From positions 25,038 through 89,037 of the forward strand of contig NZ_JADGMQ010000016.1 of the NCBI RefSeq assembly GCF_016124105.1: a stretch of 64,000 nt of DNA, in the 5' to 3' direction. The DNA comes from Aquamicrobium zhengzhouense (lineage in GTDB: Bacteria > Pseudomonadota > Alphaproteobacteria > Rhizobiales > Rhizobiaceae). Below the pieces are notes generated by a model. The model did not search any database and was not told where the DNA came from. It saw only the letters and a program-made list of their open reading frames with translations. A program made the translations under genes and the position numbers. This document shows, piece after piece, positions 19,148 to 27,996 of this stretch (positions are counted from its first letter, which is position 1; every line of letters begins with the position of its first letter).

Positions 19148-20551
19148 ATGCATTTTGAACATGAAGGTCACCTGAAGACCCCGGCGCTCGAAGCAGCGAT
19201 CGCAAGACATATCGTCTCCGTTAGGTTCGAAGACCTCGACGCGGAAACCATCGATGCTGCACGTCGCACGCTTCTTTGGGCCACCGCCACGGCTGTCGCC
19301 GGATCAGCGGCTGATGGCTCCGACGGCGTCATCCGCTTTGTGACGGCTTCGGGAGGACACCAACAGGCCACCCTCATCGGCACAGGGTTGAAAGCACCGG
19401 CAGCAGACGCGGCGTTCGCCAACGCCGTTTTTGCCAAGGCGCATGAGTATGAAGACAAATACTGGCTTGATAATGCGGGCGGCTTCGCGATTGGATTCGC
19501 AGTTGCCCCCGCCGTTCTTGCTGCCGCGGAGGCCAAGGGTGGCGTGAGCGGCCGGGAAGTCCTGACCGCAATCGCTGTTGGCGTTGACCTCCAGGCTCGC
19601 CTCTTGTCGGCCATCCGCGGGGAAATATCACCGGTCTGGACGCCGTGGAACTCGACCTACCTCTTCTGCAATTACGGCGCGACGGTTGCCGTCGGAAAGG
19701 TTTTGGGACTGGACGAAGAGCAAATGCTGGATGCGCTTGGTCTCATCCATGCGCAGGCTTGCGGCAACTTCCAAGGGCAGATGGAAGGTGTGCTCGGCAT
19801 CCGGATGCAGGGTGGTTTTGCCGTCCGCAACGCGTTCCATGCCGTGTCGCTCGCGCAGAACGGCATTTCGGGCGCGCGGCAGTTCCTATCCGGGCGGTTC
19901 GGCTTCTACAAACTCCACTACCCGAACCACACGATCGACTACGACTCCATCCTCAATGGCCTTGGCAAGGATTTTCTCGGCAGGCATCTTGGCTTCAAAG
20001 GATATCCATGCGGGGTCGTCGCCCATCCCGTTCTTGATGCGGTCAGGCAGCTTTTGCCGCAGTTTACGCTCGAAAATCTTGATACGCTGATTGTCGAGGG
20101 AAGCCCCACCCTCTACATCATGACGGAACCGCGCGAGCGGAGGCTCAATCCACATAATGGCATTGACGCCCAGTTCAGCCTGCCGTGGGTCATCGCCTGC
20201 ACCTTGCGTGACGGAACTCTGAAGCTGAACCACTTCGATGATGCGCTGGTTCACAACCCGGATTTGATTGCGCTTGCCCACAAGGTGGAGGTAGACAGGC
20301 AGGAAGGTCGTGAGAGCGTTACCGTCGAGGTGCGCCTGAAGGACGGGAACGTATTTCGTTCCGAGCCTGTGGCCTACTGCTCCGGCCACCCTAAGAACCC
20401 CGTCACAACAGAGACCATGATTCAGGTCTTTAAAGATCATCTGTCCCTGGCCGCCAAACCTATCGATGCGCAGAAAGGTGATGACCTCATCAGCCGCTTC
20501 GTCAATGTGGAGCAGGCATTGCACGTGTCCGACTTGTTCAACGGGCTTTAG
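19148..20551 (+). CDS. MmgE/PrpD family protein (second of tandem pair)
   Basis: 467 residues from ATG 19148, 9 nt after the preceding stop, with AAGGA upstream; an in-frame TTG at 19142 is less likely. It shares the family plan with its neighbour (KAPAADAAFANAVFAKAHEYED replaces the DFDD loop, and GFKGYPCGVVAHPVLDAV is the KxYPxC-like motif) but is clearly diverged, so this is an old duplication or a heteromeric pair rather than a recent copy. The acidic loop reads HEYEDKYWLDNAG, different from the first copy, which suggests a different substrate or a complementary subunit. Confidence 0.82.
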   Translation: MHFEHEGHLKTPALEAAIARHIVSVRFEDLDAETIDAARRTLLWATATAVAGSAADGSDGVIRFVTASGGHQQATLIGTGLKAPAADAAFANAVFAKAHEYEDKYWLDNAGGFAIGFAVAPAVLAAAEAKGGVSGREVLTAIAVGVDLQARLLSAIRGEISPVWTPWNSTYLFCNYGATVAVGKVLGLDEEQMLDALGLIHAQACGNFQGQMEGVLGIRMQGGFAVRNAFHAVSLAQNGISGARQFLSGRFGFYKLHYPNHTIDYDSILNGLGKDFLGRHLGFKGYPCGVVAHPVLDAVRQLLPQFTLENLDTLIVEGSPTLYIMTEPRERRLNPHNGIDAQFSLPWVIACTLRDGTLKLNHFDDALVHNPDLIALAHKVEVDRQEGRESVTVEVRLKDGNVFRSEPVAYCSGHPKNPVTTETMIQVFKDHLSLAAKPIDAQKGDDLISRFVNVEQALHVSDLFNGL

Positions 20552-20618
20552 GAGATTCCACGGCGGGGGTGCAAAGCGCTTCCGCCAGAATCCGGTTATC
20601 CGCACGGAGGAGGTGCAA

Positions 20619-21125
20619 ATGACCGCTCAAACAGACAAAGCGCCAGAAATCGACCTAATTGAAGATGAGGGGCCAGCACCTGACAGCAGTACGGGTGGGA
20701 TAGGTTTCGCTTCGCTCGTGTGCGTCGCCGCTATCGTCTTCTTGATCCAAGCCACAAATATTCAGACGCAGGCCGGGCTGTGGCCGAGCATGTTGGCAGG
20801 AACCCTCATCGTTCTGGCAGGTGCGCAGACAATATTCGCGATCTTGCAACGTATGCGGCACAATTCCGCAGCCCTTGAGCAGCAGGGCTCCGAGCCATTC
20901 TCACTACGGCGTATTTTCACAGCCGGTTGGCTGTTCGCCTATTGCCTTGTGGCGCAGTGGGTCGGCTTCGGTCCGGCTATGCTCGTCTTCGTGCCCGTCT
21001 ACATGTTCGTGATGGGGTACCGGAAACCACTCTGGATCGTCGCAGTGACCGCAGGCTTTGCCGTCGGCCTGACCTTGATGTTCGACACCGTTGCGAACGT
21101 TCCTGTCTGGAGCTCGCGCCTTTAG
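20619..21125 (+). CDS. tctB: Tripartite tricarboxylate transporter small membrane subunit TctB
   Basis: 168 residues with four hydrophobic segments (about 28-45, 50-70, 93-113 and 122-160), the standard TctB plan. The start is ATG 20619 after GGAGGAGG; the longer upstream frame overlaps the PrpD gene. It pairs with the large TctA channel that follows 23 nt later. The N-terminal cytoplasmic tail is acidic (EIDLIEDEG). Confidence 0.82.
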   Translation: MTAQTDKAPEIDLIEDEGPAPDSSTGGIGFASLVCVAAIVFLIQATNIQTQAGLWPSMLAGTLIVLAGAQTIFAILQRMRHNSAALEQQGSEPFSLRRIFTAGWLFAYCLVAQWVGFGPAMLVFVPVYMFVMGYRKPLWIVAVTAGFAVGLTLMFDTVANVPVWSSRL

Positions 21126-21148
21126 GCGCAGGACCCCCAATTTAGGAC

Positions 21149-22645
21149 ATGACTATGAGCCCGATCTGGGAAGCTATAACTGTATTATTTTCGTTCAACG
21201 GCCTTTTTCTCGCCACCGTCGGCTTTCTGATCGGCTGCGTTGGAGGTGCGATGGTCGGAATTGGGGGCGCGCTTACGACGGCTCTCGTGATCCCTTTCAC
21301 TTTGTCGATGACGCCTGCCGACGCGATGATTATCCTCATCGGTGTCTATAGCGGGGTCTCATATGCGGGAAGCATCCCGTCAATCCTCATCAACACACCG
21401 GGAGGACCAAGCTCTGCGGCTGTGACCCTGGACGGCTATGCAATGGCCCGACGAGGTGAAGGTGCGACTGCGATTGCTATCTCCGCCACCGCCTCCGCCT
21501 TCGGCGCACTGTTCGGCGGGCTGTGCCTCATCGTTGCGCTGCCTTTTCTGGAATATCTGGCGATGGCGTTTGGGTCTCCGGAATTCCTGATGTTCGGACT
21601 CTTCGGCCTCGCCTCTATCGTCGCAGCATCCGATACCGGTTATCTCAAGGGGTTCACTGCGGGCATCCTCGGCGCGCTACTGGCCACGATTGGCGCGAGC
21701 ATGCTCGATGCGAATCCCCGTTTCACCTTCGGCATCAGCGACCTTGTCGACGGCATCGACCTCGTCGCTGTCATGATCGGTCTATTTGCGTTTTCGGAGA
21801 TGGTCCGCCTGTCGCGAAATCCAAACTCCATCTCCAACTCTCTAGCCGGACTTGGGAGCATGTGGCGGGGGATAGTCTACGCAATCCGTGAATGGAAGGC
21901 GATTGTACGTGGATCTGGGATGGGCATTCTGGTCGGCTTCGTGCCCGGCGAGGGCGGCACCGTGGCGACCTTCATGTCGTACATCACTGAAAAGCAATTG
22001 AGCAAAGAGCCCGAACGTTTCGGCAGGGGACACCCCGCTGGTATCGCCGGACCTGAAGCGGCGAACAATTCGGTCATTGGCGGTTCCCTGGTCCCGACCT
22101 TATCCTTCGGCATTCCGGGCAGCGTATCAACGGCCCTGCTCCTGACCGCGCTGATGCTCCACGGTATCCGACCTGGACCGACCCTGTTTACGAACGACGT
22201 CGTCATTCTCTACACGATCATCGGTTCGATCCTGTTTGGCGCCGTGCTTACAATGATCGTCGGTTTGACAATGTCGCGACCATTGTCGTTGCTTACGATA
22301 ATCCCAATCCCTATTCTCGTACCGCTGGTTTGCGTGATCTCCGTGGTCGGGATCTATGCAGCTAGCTTCAACTATAGCCATATCTTCGTGGCGCTCGCGG
22401 CCGGCGCGCTGGGTTACGCGTTCATCCGCCTCCGCTATCCCGTTGTGGCTTTCCTGCTAGGCTTCATCGTCGGCCCGCTTGCGGAAGAAAATTTCATGCG
22501 GACCTGGCAGATCACCCAGGGAAACTTGTGGGAGGTTCTGGCGCGACCGATCTGTGCGGTGCTGTTCCTTCTCACCCTGATCGTCATGCTCCGCCCGCTG
22601 TGGCGACTTCTGATCAACAAAAAATGGAAGAAAGTGTCAGCTTGA
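21149..22645 (+). CDS. tctA: Tripartite tricarboxylate transporter large membrane subunit TctA
   Basis: 498 residues, about eleven to twelve membrane segments, with the duplicated TctA motif: GxxxGxxPGxG-like VGFVPGEGG and GIAGPEAANNSVIGGSLVP followed by LSFGIPGS. It forms the sodium- or proton-coupled channel for the acid delivered by TctC. Either ATG 21149 or ATG 21155 may be used; AGGA lies just upstream. The last codons and the stop lie inside a perfect 14-bp hairpin (22626-22656). Confidence 0.9.
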   Translation: MTMSPIWEAITVLFSFNGLFLATVGFLIGCVGGAMVGIGGALTTALVIPFTLSMTPADAMIILIGVYSGVSYAGSIPSILINTPGGPSSAAVTLDGYAMARRGEGATAIAISATASAFGALFGGLCLIVALPFLEYLAMAFGSPEFLMFGLFGLASIVAASDTGYLKGFTAGILGALLATIGASMLDANPRFTFGISDLVDGIDLVAVMIGLFAFSEMVRLSRNPNSISNSLAGLGSMWRGIVYAIREWKAIVRGSGMGILVGFVPGEGGTVATFMSYITEKQLSKEPERFGRGHPAGIAGPEAANNSVIGGSLVPTLSFGIPGSVSTALLLTALMLHGIRPGPTLFTNDVVILYTIIGSILFGAVLTMIVGLTMSRPLSLLTIIPIPILVPLVCVISVVGIYAASFNYSHIFVALAAGALGYAFIRLRYPVVAFLLGFIVGPLAEENFMRTWQITQGNLWEVLARPICAVLFLLTLIVMLRPLWRLLINKKWKKVSA

Positions 22646-22656
22646 CACTTTCTTCC
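22626..22656 (+). repeat. Perfect 14-bp stem hairpin covering the tctA stop codon
   Basis: Arms 22626-22639 and 22643-22656 (GGAAGAAAGTGTCA and its complement) with a 3-nt loop. The tctA stop TGA is 22643-22645, the first three bases of the 3' arm. It abuts the terminator at 22657. Confidence 0.85.
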
Positions 22657-22683
22657 AAAGGCCGGCGCCTAGTCGGCCTTTTT
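22657..22683 (+). terminator. Rho-independent terminator between convergent tctA and the enolase-superfamily gene
   Basis: AAAGGCCG (22657-22664), 9-nt loop, CGGCCTTT (22674-22681), with a run of five T at 22679-22683. The stop codon of the minus-strand gene (22669-22671) is in the loop, so the element may end transcription from both sides. Confidence 0.85.
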
Positions 22684-23823
22684 ACGTCGCGTGTAACCGT
22701 GGGCATCCTGAGCGGATAAAGCATTATCCGGCGACTTAACCACGCAATCGTTCAATTGGTCTCGGTCTGCGGTAAAGCCCAATCCCGGAGCCTCTGGGAT
22801 AGTCAGGACGTTTGCGACAGGATCCGGAGCGCCCTTGAAAAACCGTTTTCCAGCTTCCCACATGCCGTAGTGAAACTCGACCCGACCGCCATTCATTAAT
22901 CCGGCCATTAGGTGCATATTGAAAATCGGCCACCCCCCGCCGTTGGCAACTGGCAGATTAAATGCTTGCGCCATATGCGCCACCTTGAGGGATTCCGTGT
23001 ATCCACCATTGTAGCAGCAGTTGGGCTGCACGAAATCGACGGCCTGATGCAGTATCAAATCACGAAACCGCCAGCGATGACCTTCCATCTGGCCGGCAGC
23101 TAGCGGAATCCGCGTATGCATGCGCAGATCCGCCATTGCACGTGTATCGTTCTGGTGAACGGGCTCCTCGAACCAAGTTATTCCGCAATCCTCGATCTCG
23201 CGACACAGGAGCCGAGCTTCAGCGGGGTTGAAGAAGTAGTTTCCGTCGATCAGAAGTTCGACATGATCTGGAATGGCCCGGCGTACGGCTCTCACGCGGC
23301 GCGCATCTTCCTTCCAGTCGTGACCGTCGTCGCCAACAACCATTTTGATCGCATCAAAGCCCATTCCGACAAATTTGTTGGCGTACTCAGCGAGTTCCTC
23401 ATGGTTGAAGTAGGCGTAGCCGAACGTGGCATAAGCCGGGCAGTGATTGGAGTAGCCACCCAGTAGTTGCGCGACGGTCCGCCCCTCCGCCTTGCCGCGC
23501 AAATCCCAGAGGGCGATGTCGATAGCGGAAAGAGCGTTTGAAACCACTCCGGTATAAGTCCGCGGGTTCAGCTTCTTCCAAACCGCGTGATGGATCTTCT
23601 CGGTTTCCCGAACATCCATCCCCTTAAGAACCGGGAATATATGATCTTGGATGCAGGGCATGACCGCCCATGGCAGGAACTGTCCAGTCACGCCGAAGCC
23701 CGTCAGCCCGCATTCGGTCTCGACTTCTACAAATACGAATTGTCGCTGCTCGAGTGCTTCGGCGATCCCCTCAATCCGGATCGCATGCCGATGTAGACTG
23801 GCCGTGATATTCGCAATCTTCAA
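22669..23823 (-). CDS. Mandelate racemase/muconate-lactonising (enolase superfamily) enzyme
   Basis: 384 residues from a TTG at 23823, which has GGGAGG 5 nt upstream. The longer ATG at 23847 would place that ribosome site inside the coding part, so TTG is preferred. Enolase-superfamily barrel features are DAIKMVVGDDG (the KxK strand is altered to IKMVV), the metal ligands in LLIDGNYFFN, WFEEPVH and the later AAGQMEGH, and GGGWPIFNMH near the end. Such enzymes abstract the alpha-proton of a carboxylate to racemise, dehydrate or cycloisomerise. In this context racemisation or dehydration of a 2-hydroxy acid is plausible. It diverges from the M29-like gene at 23947. Confidence 0.82.
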   Translation of the reverse strand: MKIANITASLHRHAIRIEGIAEALEQRQFVFVEVETECGLTGFGVTGQFLPWAVMPCIQDHIFPVLKGMDVRETEKIHHAVWKKLNPRTYTGVVSNALSAIDIALWDLRGKAEGRTVAQLLGGYSNHCPAYATFGYAYFNHEELAEYANKFVGMGFDAIKMVVGDDGHDWKEDARRVRAVRRAIPDHVELLIDGNYFFNPAEARLLCREIEDCGITWFEEPVHQNDTRAMADLRMHTRIPLAAGQMEGHRWRFRDLILHQAVDFVQPNCCYNGGYTESLKVAHMAQAFNLPVANGGGWPIFNMHLMAGLMNGGRVEFHYGMWEAGKRFFKGAPDPVANVLTIPEAPGLGFTADRDQLNDCVVKSPDNALSAQDAHGYTRRKKAD

Positions 23824-23850
23824 GTTTTCCTCCCAAAACAAGTGCAAAAT

Positions 23851-23868
23851 AACATCATCTTTGATGTT
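23851..23868. promoter_or_regulatory. Inverted repeat upstream of the enolase-superfamily gene
   Basis: AACATCA (23851-23857) and TGATGTT (23862-23868) with a 4-nt loop, 28 bp from the TTG start of the minus-strand gene and directly beside the plus-strand -35 at 23872. It could be an operator for the minus gene or a leader hairpin. Confidence 0.4.
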
Positions 23869-23871
23869 GCA

Positions 23872-23931
23872 TTGACACTATAGTGCGCGCATTTTACTCA
23901 TAACAGCGGAATTTTTTTCGCACATACGAAT
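23872..23931 (+). promoter_or_regulatory. Promoter and 36-bp bipartite operator, site B
   Basis: TTGACA at 23872-23877, 17 nt, then a weak TACTCA -10 at 23895-23900. The operator overlaps it: ACTCA-TAACAG-CGGAA (23896-23911), 4 nt, then TTTCG-CACATA-CGAAT (23916-23931). The ribosome site GGGAGG of the next gene starts 4 nt later, so the operator would sit at the transcription start. Confidence 0.6.
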
Positions 23932-23946
23932 TTTGGGAGGATTCAA

Positions 23947-24930
23947 TTGAGTAAAAATGAGCTTATGTTCAAGGGCGCTTTGAAGATTGTGAGGGAGTGC
24001 GCAAACCTGCGTGCGGGGGAGAACGTCCTGATCGTGACGGACCCTGAACGCTATTCGTCCGCCTTGATGGTCGCCGCCGCCGCCCGCGCTATAGGGGTAG
24101 AACCCGTCATCGCTTCCATGTCGCCCAATCAGCTTGATGGGCAGGAGCCACATCCACTTGTCGCCCAACTCATGACCTCCGGAAAGGTGGATGTCCTATT
24201 CATGATGGTCACGAGATCGATAGGACATTCGCGCGCTGCGATTGAGGCTGTGCGCAAGGGAGCTCGCTCTCTATCAATGACCAAATTCGAAGAGGAGCAA
24301 TTCTACCGCGGCGGTCTTCTGGCTGATTTCGAAGCTCAGAAGCCGCAATGCGACGCAATGGCGTCCAAGCTAACCCAGGCTCGGGTCGCACGACTCACCA
24401 GCAGGGCCGGCACGGACATCACGTTCAACCTCGAAGGGCGGAATGGTAACTCCCATTCCGGGATTGTTCGGGAACCCGGCGATGTGACGGCGCTCGTCCA
24501 TATCGAGGCTAATATCTCACCTGTCGAGGGCGTCAGCGAGGGTCGTATTGTTGTCGACGGCAGCATCCCAAACTTCGATATTGGAGTGATCCACCAGCCA
24601 ATCGAACTCATCGTCGAGAAAGGTAACGTCGTCTCGATCAGCGGAGGGCCGCAGGCGGAGAGGCTTCGCAAGATCTTGGCTCGGAACGAAGGCGAAGGAA
24701 TCTACAATATCGCGCAGCTCGCAGTCGGCTTAAATCCAGAATGCGTTGCATTCAATGGACAGTTTTCAAATGAGCACGGCGTCTATGGAAGCTGCCACAT
24801 CGGAATTGGCACCAGCGAGACGATCGGCGGATCCGTGCGGGCCGATCTGCACTTCGACGTGATGTTGCAGGCACCGACGCTGACACTCGACGGGGTCGAC
24901 GTTGTCAAAAATGGCGAAGTGCTGGTTTAA
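23947..24930 (+). CDS. M29 aminopeptidase / NicX-like metalloenzyme
   Basis: 327 residues from a TTG at 23947, 6 nt after GGGAGG. The fold family contains M29 leucyl aminopeptidases and 2,5-dihydroxypyridine dioxygenase NicX. Visible metal-site candidates are H284 (in GSCHIGIG) and the HxD pair H302/D304 (ADLHFDVML), with the usual GxxVVDGSI and NIAQLAVGLNP segments. Length is below classical M29 peptidases (about 370-410) and close to NicX-like ring-opening enzymes. Amid carboxylic-acid genes a non-peptidase role, perhaps on an amide or heterocycle, is as likely as peptide hydrolysis. It is monocistronic under site B. Confidence 0.75.
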   Translation: MSKNELMFKGALKIVRECANLRAGENVLIVTDPERYSSALMVAAAARAIGVEPVIASMSPNQLDGQEPHPLVAQLMTSGKVDVLFMMVTRSIGHSRAAIEAVRKGARSLSMTKFEEEQFYRGGLLADFEAQKPQCDAMASKLTQARVARLTSRAGTDITFNLEGRNGNSHSGIVREPGDVTALVHIEANISPVEGVSEGRIVVDGSIPNFDIGVIHQPIELIVEKGNVVSISGGPQAERLRKILARNEGEGIYNIAQLAVGLNPECVAFNGQFSNEHGVYGSCHIGIGTSETIGGSVRADLHFDVMLQAPTLTLDGVDVVKNGEVLV

Positions 24931-24937
24931 GAACAAC

Positions 24938-24959
24938 GACCGGCGGCGTGCTGCCGGTC
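24938..24959 (+). terminator. Hairpin between convergent genes
   Basis: GACCGGC (24938-24944) and GCCGGTC (24953-24959) with an 8-nt loop, followed by CTTCCTTC. It lies just after the M29-like gene stop and ahead of the MFS gene end on the other strand. A moderate terminator. Confidence 0.55.
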
Positions 24960-24975
24960 CTTCCTTCTGCCTTCC

Positions 24976-26199
24976 CTAAACCCGCCGGGATCGTCGTCGG
25001 AAGATCAGGGTGAACACCGCAAGCACGGGGAAGATGGCGAGCGAGGCAAACGCTGCCTCCCAGGAGCCCGTCCAGTTGATCAGGAAGGGAAACAGGAGCG
25101 GGCCGATGATGACCCCGGCACCCGTGGTTACCATCACCCCCGAGGCCGCGTCGATCAGGCTGTCGGGCTTTGCGAGACGCATCACCTCAGCAACTTGAAC
25201 GCCACTCCAGCCCGCCGCGGCAATACCTGTGATCAGGGCGAGAATGCCGAGCACGAGCCCGTTCGAATAAGGCGCGATGGCGGGTAGGATGCATGTAGTC
25301 ACCGCGGTTCCAATCAGTGCCCAGACCAGCACGGATCGCGGCGTGAGGATTTTGTCGGCTCCCCAACCCAGCATAAGGCGTCCGAGGAACGCACCGGTCT
25401 GCAGCACCGCGAAAATGTAGCCGGAGACGATGGGCGGAATGCCAATTTCCACCGACAGATAGGTCGGGAGGTAGACTAGCCACGCGCTGTGGACCAGCGA
25501 GAGTATGAAACCGGTCATTGCCAGGCTGCGCAATGTTGGATCTAGCATCACGGTCCGCATTGGACCGGTGACATTGCGCATGTTGAACATGCCGCCATTG
25601 CGCGTCGTTTGCGCATCGAGCGCACGCAGCTGCCCGTAGAGCGGGATCAAAGCCAGCGCGCCGATGAGAAGCGGAATGGCTGCCGTGACCAATGCCGTGT
25701 ACAGCCCATAAGTAAGCGCAACGGCAGGAAGCACCAGGCCCGATAACACGCCGCCCAAGGCTGGCGCTGACAGCTTGATAGAAAAGATCAGGGAGCGATG
25801 GCCCTGCGGCGAGTGATTCTGCAGCAGGTCGTTACCGACAGGATGAGACGGTGCGTGGGAGAAGCCGATCAATATCCCGGCCAGCAAGGGCATTCCCACG
25901 GCTGGCACGGCAAGCATCGCAAGTCCTGCCACTCCGCTTCCTAAGCCGAGCAAAATACCTCTGGCGGATCCGAGATGGCGAAAGACCCCTGCCCCGATCA
26001 ATACAAAACCGACCGAGCCAACATTTGCGATCGTCGAGACATGGCCAATGAGTTCGGGCGTCCAGCCATGGTTGACGATGAGGTCCGGTCCGAGAACCGG
26101 CACGACGCGCATCAGGGTCGTGGCGGCGCAATGCGCGATGCAGACGACCAGAAGTACAAGCCGCCAGTCAGGTTGCCGGCTGTCCAGTGGTGACCTCAA
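24976..26199 (-). CDS. MFS transporter
   Basis: Twelve hydrophobic segments in about 407 residues; the cytoplasmic loop after TM2 (RHLGSARGI) and the central basic loop are MFS-like. I place the start at a TTG at 26199 that overlaps the aldolase stop as TTGA, with AGGA 6 nt upstream, giving translational coupling. The ATG at 26247 would overlap the aldolase by 52 nt. It is the last gene of the CoA-transferase operon and probably moves a substrate or product of that pathway. Specificity is unknown. Confidence 0.8.
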   Translation of the reverse strand: MRSPLDSRQPDWRLVLLVVCIAHCAATTLMRVVPVLGPDLIVNHGWTPELIGHVSTIANVGSVGFVLIGAGVFRHLGSARGILLGLGSGVAGLAMLAVPAVGMPLLAGILIGFSHAPSHPVGNDLLQNHSPQGHRSLIFSIKLSAPALGGVLSGLVLPAVALTYGLYTALVTAAIPLLIGALALIPLYGQLRALDAQTTRNGGMFNMRNVTGPMRTVMLDPTLRSLAMTGFILSLVHSAWLVYLPTYLSVEIGIPPIVSGYIFAVLQTGAFLGRLMLGWGADKILTPRSVLVWALIGTAVTTCILPAIAPYSNGLVLGILALITGIAAAGWSGVQVAEVMRLAKPDSLIDAASGVMVTTGAGVIIGPLLFPFLINWTGSWEAAFASLAIFPVLAVFTLIFRRRSRRV

Positions 26200-27014
26200 G
26201 ATCCATCCTCGAGCCACTTGTTTTTGCGCTGCGCGAGGATGTCGCAAAGCATGTCAGTGTCCATGCCAACAAAGGCAAGTGGTGCGATGCCAAGATCGAC
26301 GAGCTTCGCAAACACATCCGGAGAACCTGCGCCGCCAGCTATCACCGAGATGCCATGTTTGCCGCACACCTCGGTAACACGTCGGCAGGCGCCGACTACC
26401 TCCGCATGCCCCGGCTCCCCCGGATAGCCCATCGAGGTTGAAAGGTCATTGAGGCCAAGTGCGATCAGGTCTATGCCTTGCACGGACATGATCTCATCGA
26501 TCCGATCAATGCCTTCCGGCGTTTCGATCAGCAGTTGAACGATGGCAGCGTGATCAGCACGACGCATAGTATCTGACGGCGACAAACGGGTGTACGCCAG
26601 TTGCGGCAGCAGCGCGTTTTGAGATCGACTTCCGTGAGGAGGGAATCGGCAGGCAGAAACCGCAGCATGCGCCGTCTCCGCATTATGGATGTGCGGGAAT
26701 ATGATGCCGCCCGCGCCCCCATCGAGCAAAGGACCAACGAGGCCGTTCATCCCCTCCGGGACACGTACCCAGCCACCAAGCCCCAGTGACGCTGCCATCG
26801 AGGCGAGCGACGCCGCCGTTTCGATGCTGATTGGAGCATGCTCCATATCAATCCAGACTAGGTCATAGCCTGAGGAGGCGGCGAGACGCACGATCTCGGG
26901 TGTTCTGGCATTGCGAAGACCAAGGGCGACGCATCTTTCTCCAGACTTCAGCCTGTCGAGAATGCGTCTGCCCCCCACCTCGAAGGGGTGGCGATCATTG
27001 AATGCTTTGGTCAT
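26196..27014 (-). CDS. HpcH/HpaI-family aldolase
   Basis: 272 residues from ATG 27014 (GGGGGAGG 9 nt upstream). The family cleaves 4-hydroxy-2-oxo acids to pyruvate (or another oxo acid) and an aldehyde, or malyl-CoA-type esters, with a divalent metal. Family marks are DLVWIDMEHAPIS, GGWVRVPEG, LIETPEGID (metal Glu) and ALGLNDLSTSMGYPG (metal Asp). Length and motifs fit the 2-keto-3-deoxy-glucarate/4-hydroxy-2-oxo-acid group better than citrate-lyase beta chains. It is downstream of the enoyl-CoA hydratase and ETF genes and would be the carbon-carbon cleavage step. Confidence 0.85.
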   Translation of the reverse strand: MTKAFNDRHPFEVGGRRILDRLKSGERCVALGLRNARTPEIVRLAASSGYDLVWIDMEHAPISIETAASLASMAASLGLGGWVRVPEGMNGLVGPLLDGGAGGIIFPHIHNAETAHAAVSACRFPPHGSRSQNALLPQLAYTRLSPSDTMRRADHAAIVQLLIETPEGIDRIDEIMSVQGIDLIALGLNDLSTSMGYPGEPGHAEVVGACRRVTEVCGKHGISVIAGGAGSPDVFAKLVDLGIAPLAFVGMDTDMLCDILAQRKNKWLEDGS

Positions 27015-27043
27015 CGCGATGTGCCTCCCCCTTGCGCTATCGC

Positions 27044-27973
27044 TCACACCGCCTTTTCGAGTTCAGGCAGGATGGTGAAGAGGTCACCGACGAGGCCGTA
27101 GTCTGCGACCTGGAAGATCGGGGCTTCCTCGTCCTTGTTGATCGCGACGATGACCTTCGAGTCCTTCATGCCAGCAAGGTGCTGGATAGCACCCGAGATG
27201 CCGACGGCGATGTAGAGTTCTGGGGCAACGACCTTGCCGGTCTGGCCGACCTGCCAGTCGTTCGGGGCGTAGCCCGCGTCGACCGCTGCACGGCTCGCGC
27301 CAATTGCAGCGCCGAGCTTGTCGGCGATCGGAACGATAACTTCCTCAAACTTTTCCGAAGAACCCAGCGCACGACCACCCGAGATGATGATCTTGGCCGA
27401 GGTCAGTTCCGGACGATCGCTTTCCGACAGCTTGTTCTCAACAAAGGTCGAGACGCCCGGGTTAGCGGCAGCTGCAACCGTTTCGATCGAGGCCGAACCA
27501 CCTTCGCCAGCGGCTGAGAAGGACGCGGTGCGAACGGTGATGACCTTCTTGGCATCGGACGACTGAACCGTCTGGATCGCGTTGCCGGCATAGATCGGAC
27601 GCTTGAAGGTGTCCGCAGAGACGACCTCGGTGATTTCCGAGATCTGCATGACGTCGAGAAGTGCAGCAACGCGCGGCAGGACGTTCTTGCCGGTGGTGGT
27701 GGCCGGCGCAACGATGGCATCATAGCCACCAGCCAGCGACACGATCAGCGCAGCGGTCGGCTCGGCAAGACGCTCTGCAAGCTCGTCAGCATCAGCAACG
27801 AGAACCTTGCGCACGCCAGCGAGCTTGGCAGCAGCATCGGCGACAGCCTGCGCGCCCTTGCCAGCAACGAGCACGTCGACGTCGCCGCCGATTTGCGAAG
27901 CTGCGGTCAGCGCCTTGTTGGTCTGATCCGACAGGGTTGCGTTGTCATGTTCGGCAACGAGAAGAATAGCCAT
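27044..27973 (-). CDS. etfA: Electron transfer flavoprotein alpha subunit
   Basis: 309 residues, standard length. The FAD-binding C-terminal domain has [44 protein letters not shown] and ends near [13 protein letters not shown]. It passes electrons from acyl-CoA dehydrogenase to the ETF:ubiquinone oxidoreductase. It follows etfB by 23 nt. Placing an etfBA pair inside a catabolic operon with one acyl-CoA dehydrogenase suggests a dedicated electron carrier in addition to the usual housekeeping copy. Confidence 0.95.
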   Translation of the reverse strand: MAILLVAEHDNATLSDQTNKALTAASQIGGDVDVLVAGKGAQAVADAAAKLAGVRKVLVADADELAERLAEPTAALIVSLAGGYDAIVAPATTTGKNVLPRVAALLDVMQISEITEVVSADTFKRPIYAGNAIQTVQSSDAKKVITVRTASFSAAGEGGSASIETVAAAANPGVSTFVENKLSESDRPELTSAKIIISGGRALGSSEKFEEVIVPIADKLGAAIGASRAAVDAGYAPNDWQVGQTGKVVAPELYIAVGISGAIQHLAGMKDSKVIVAINKDEEAPIFQVADYGLVGDLFTILPELEKAV

Positions 27974-27996
27974 TGGTAAAACTCCCTTTCCCGAAA

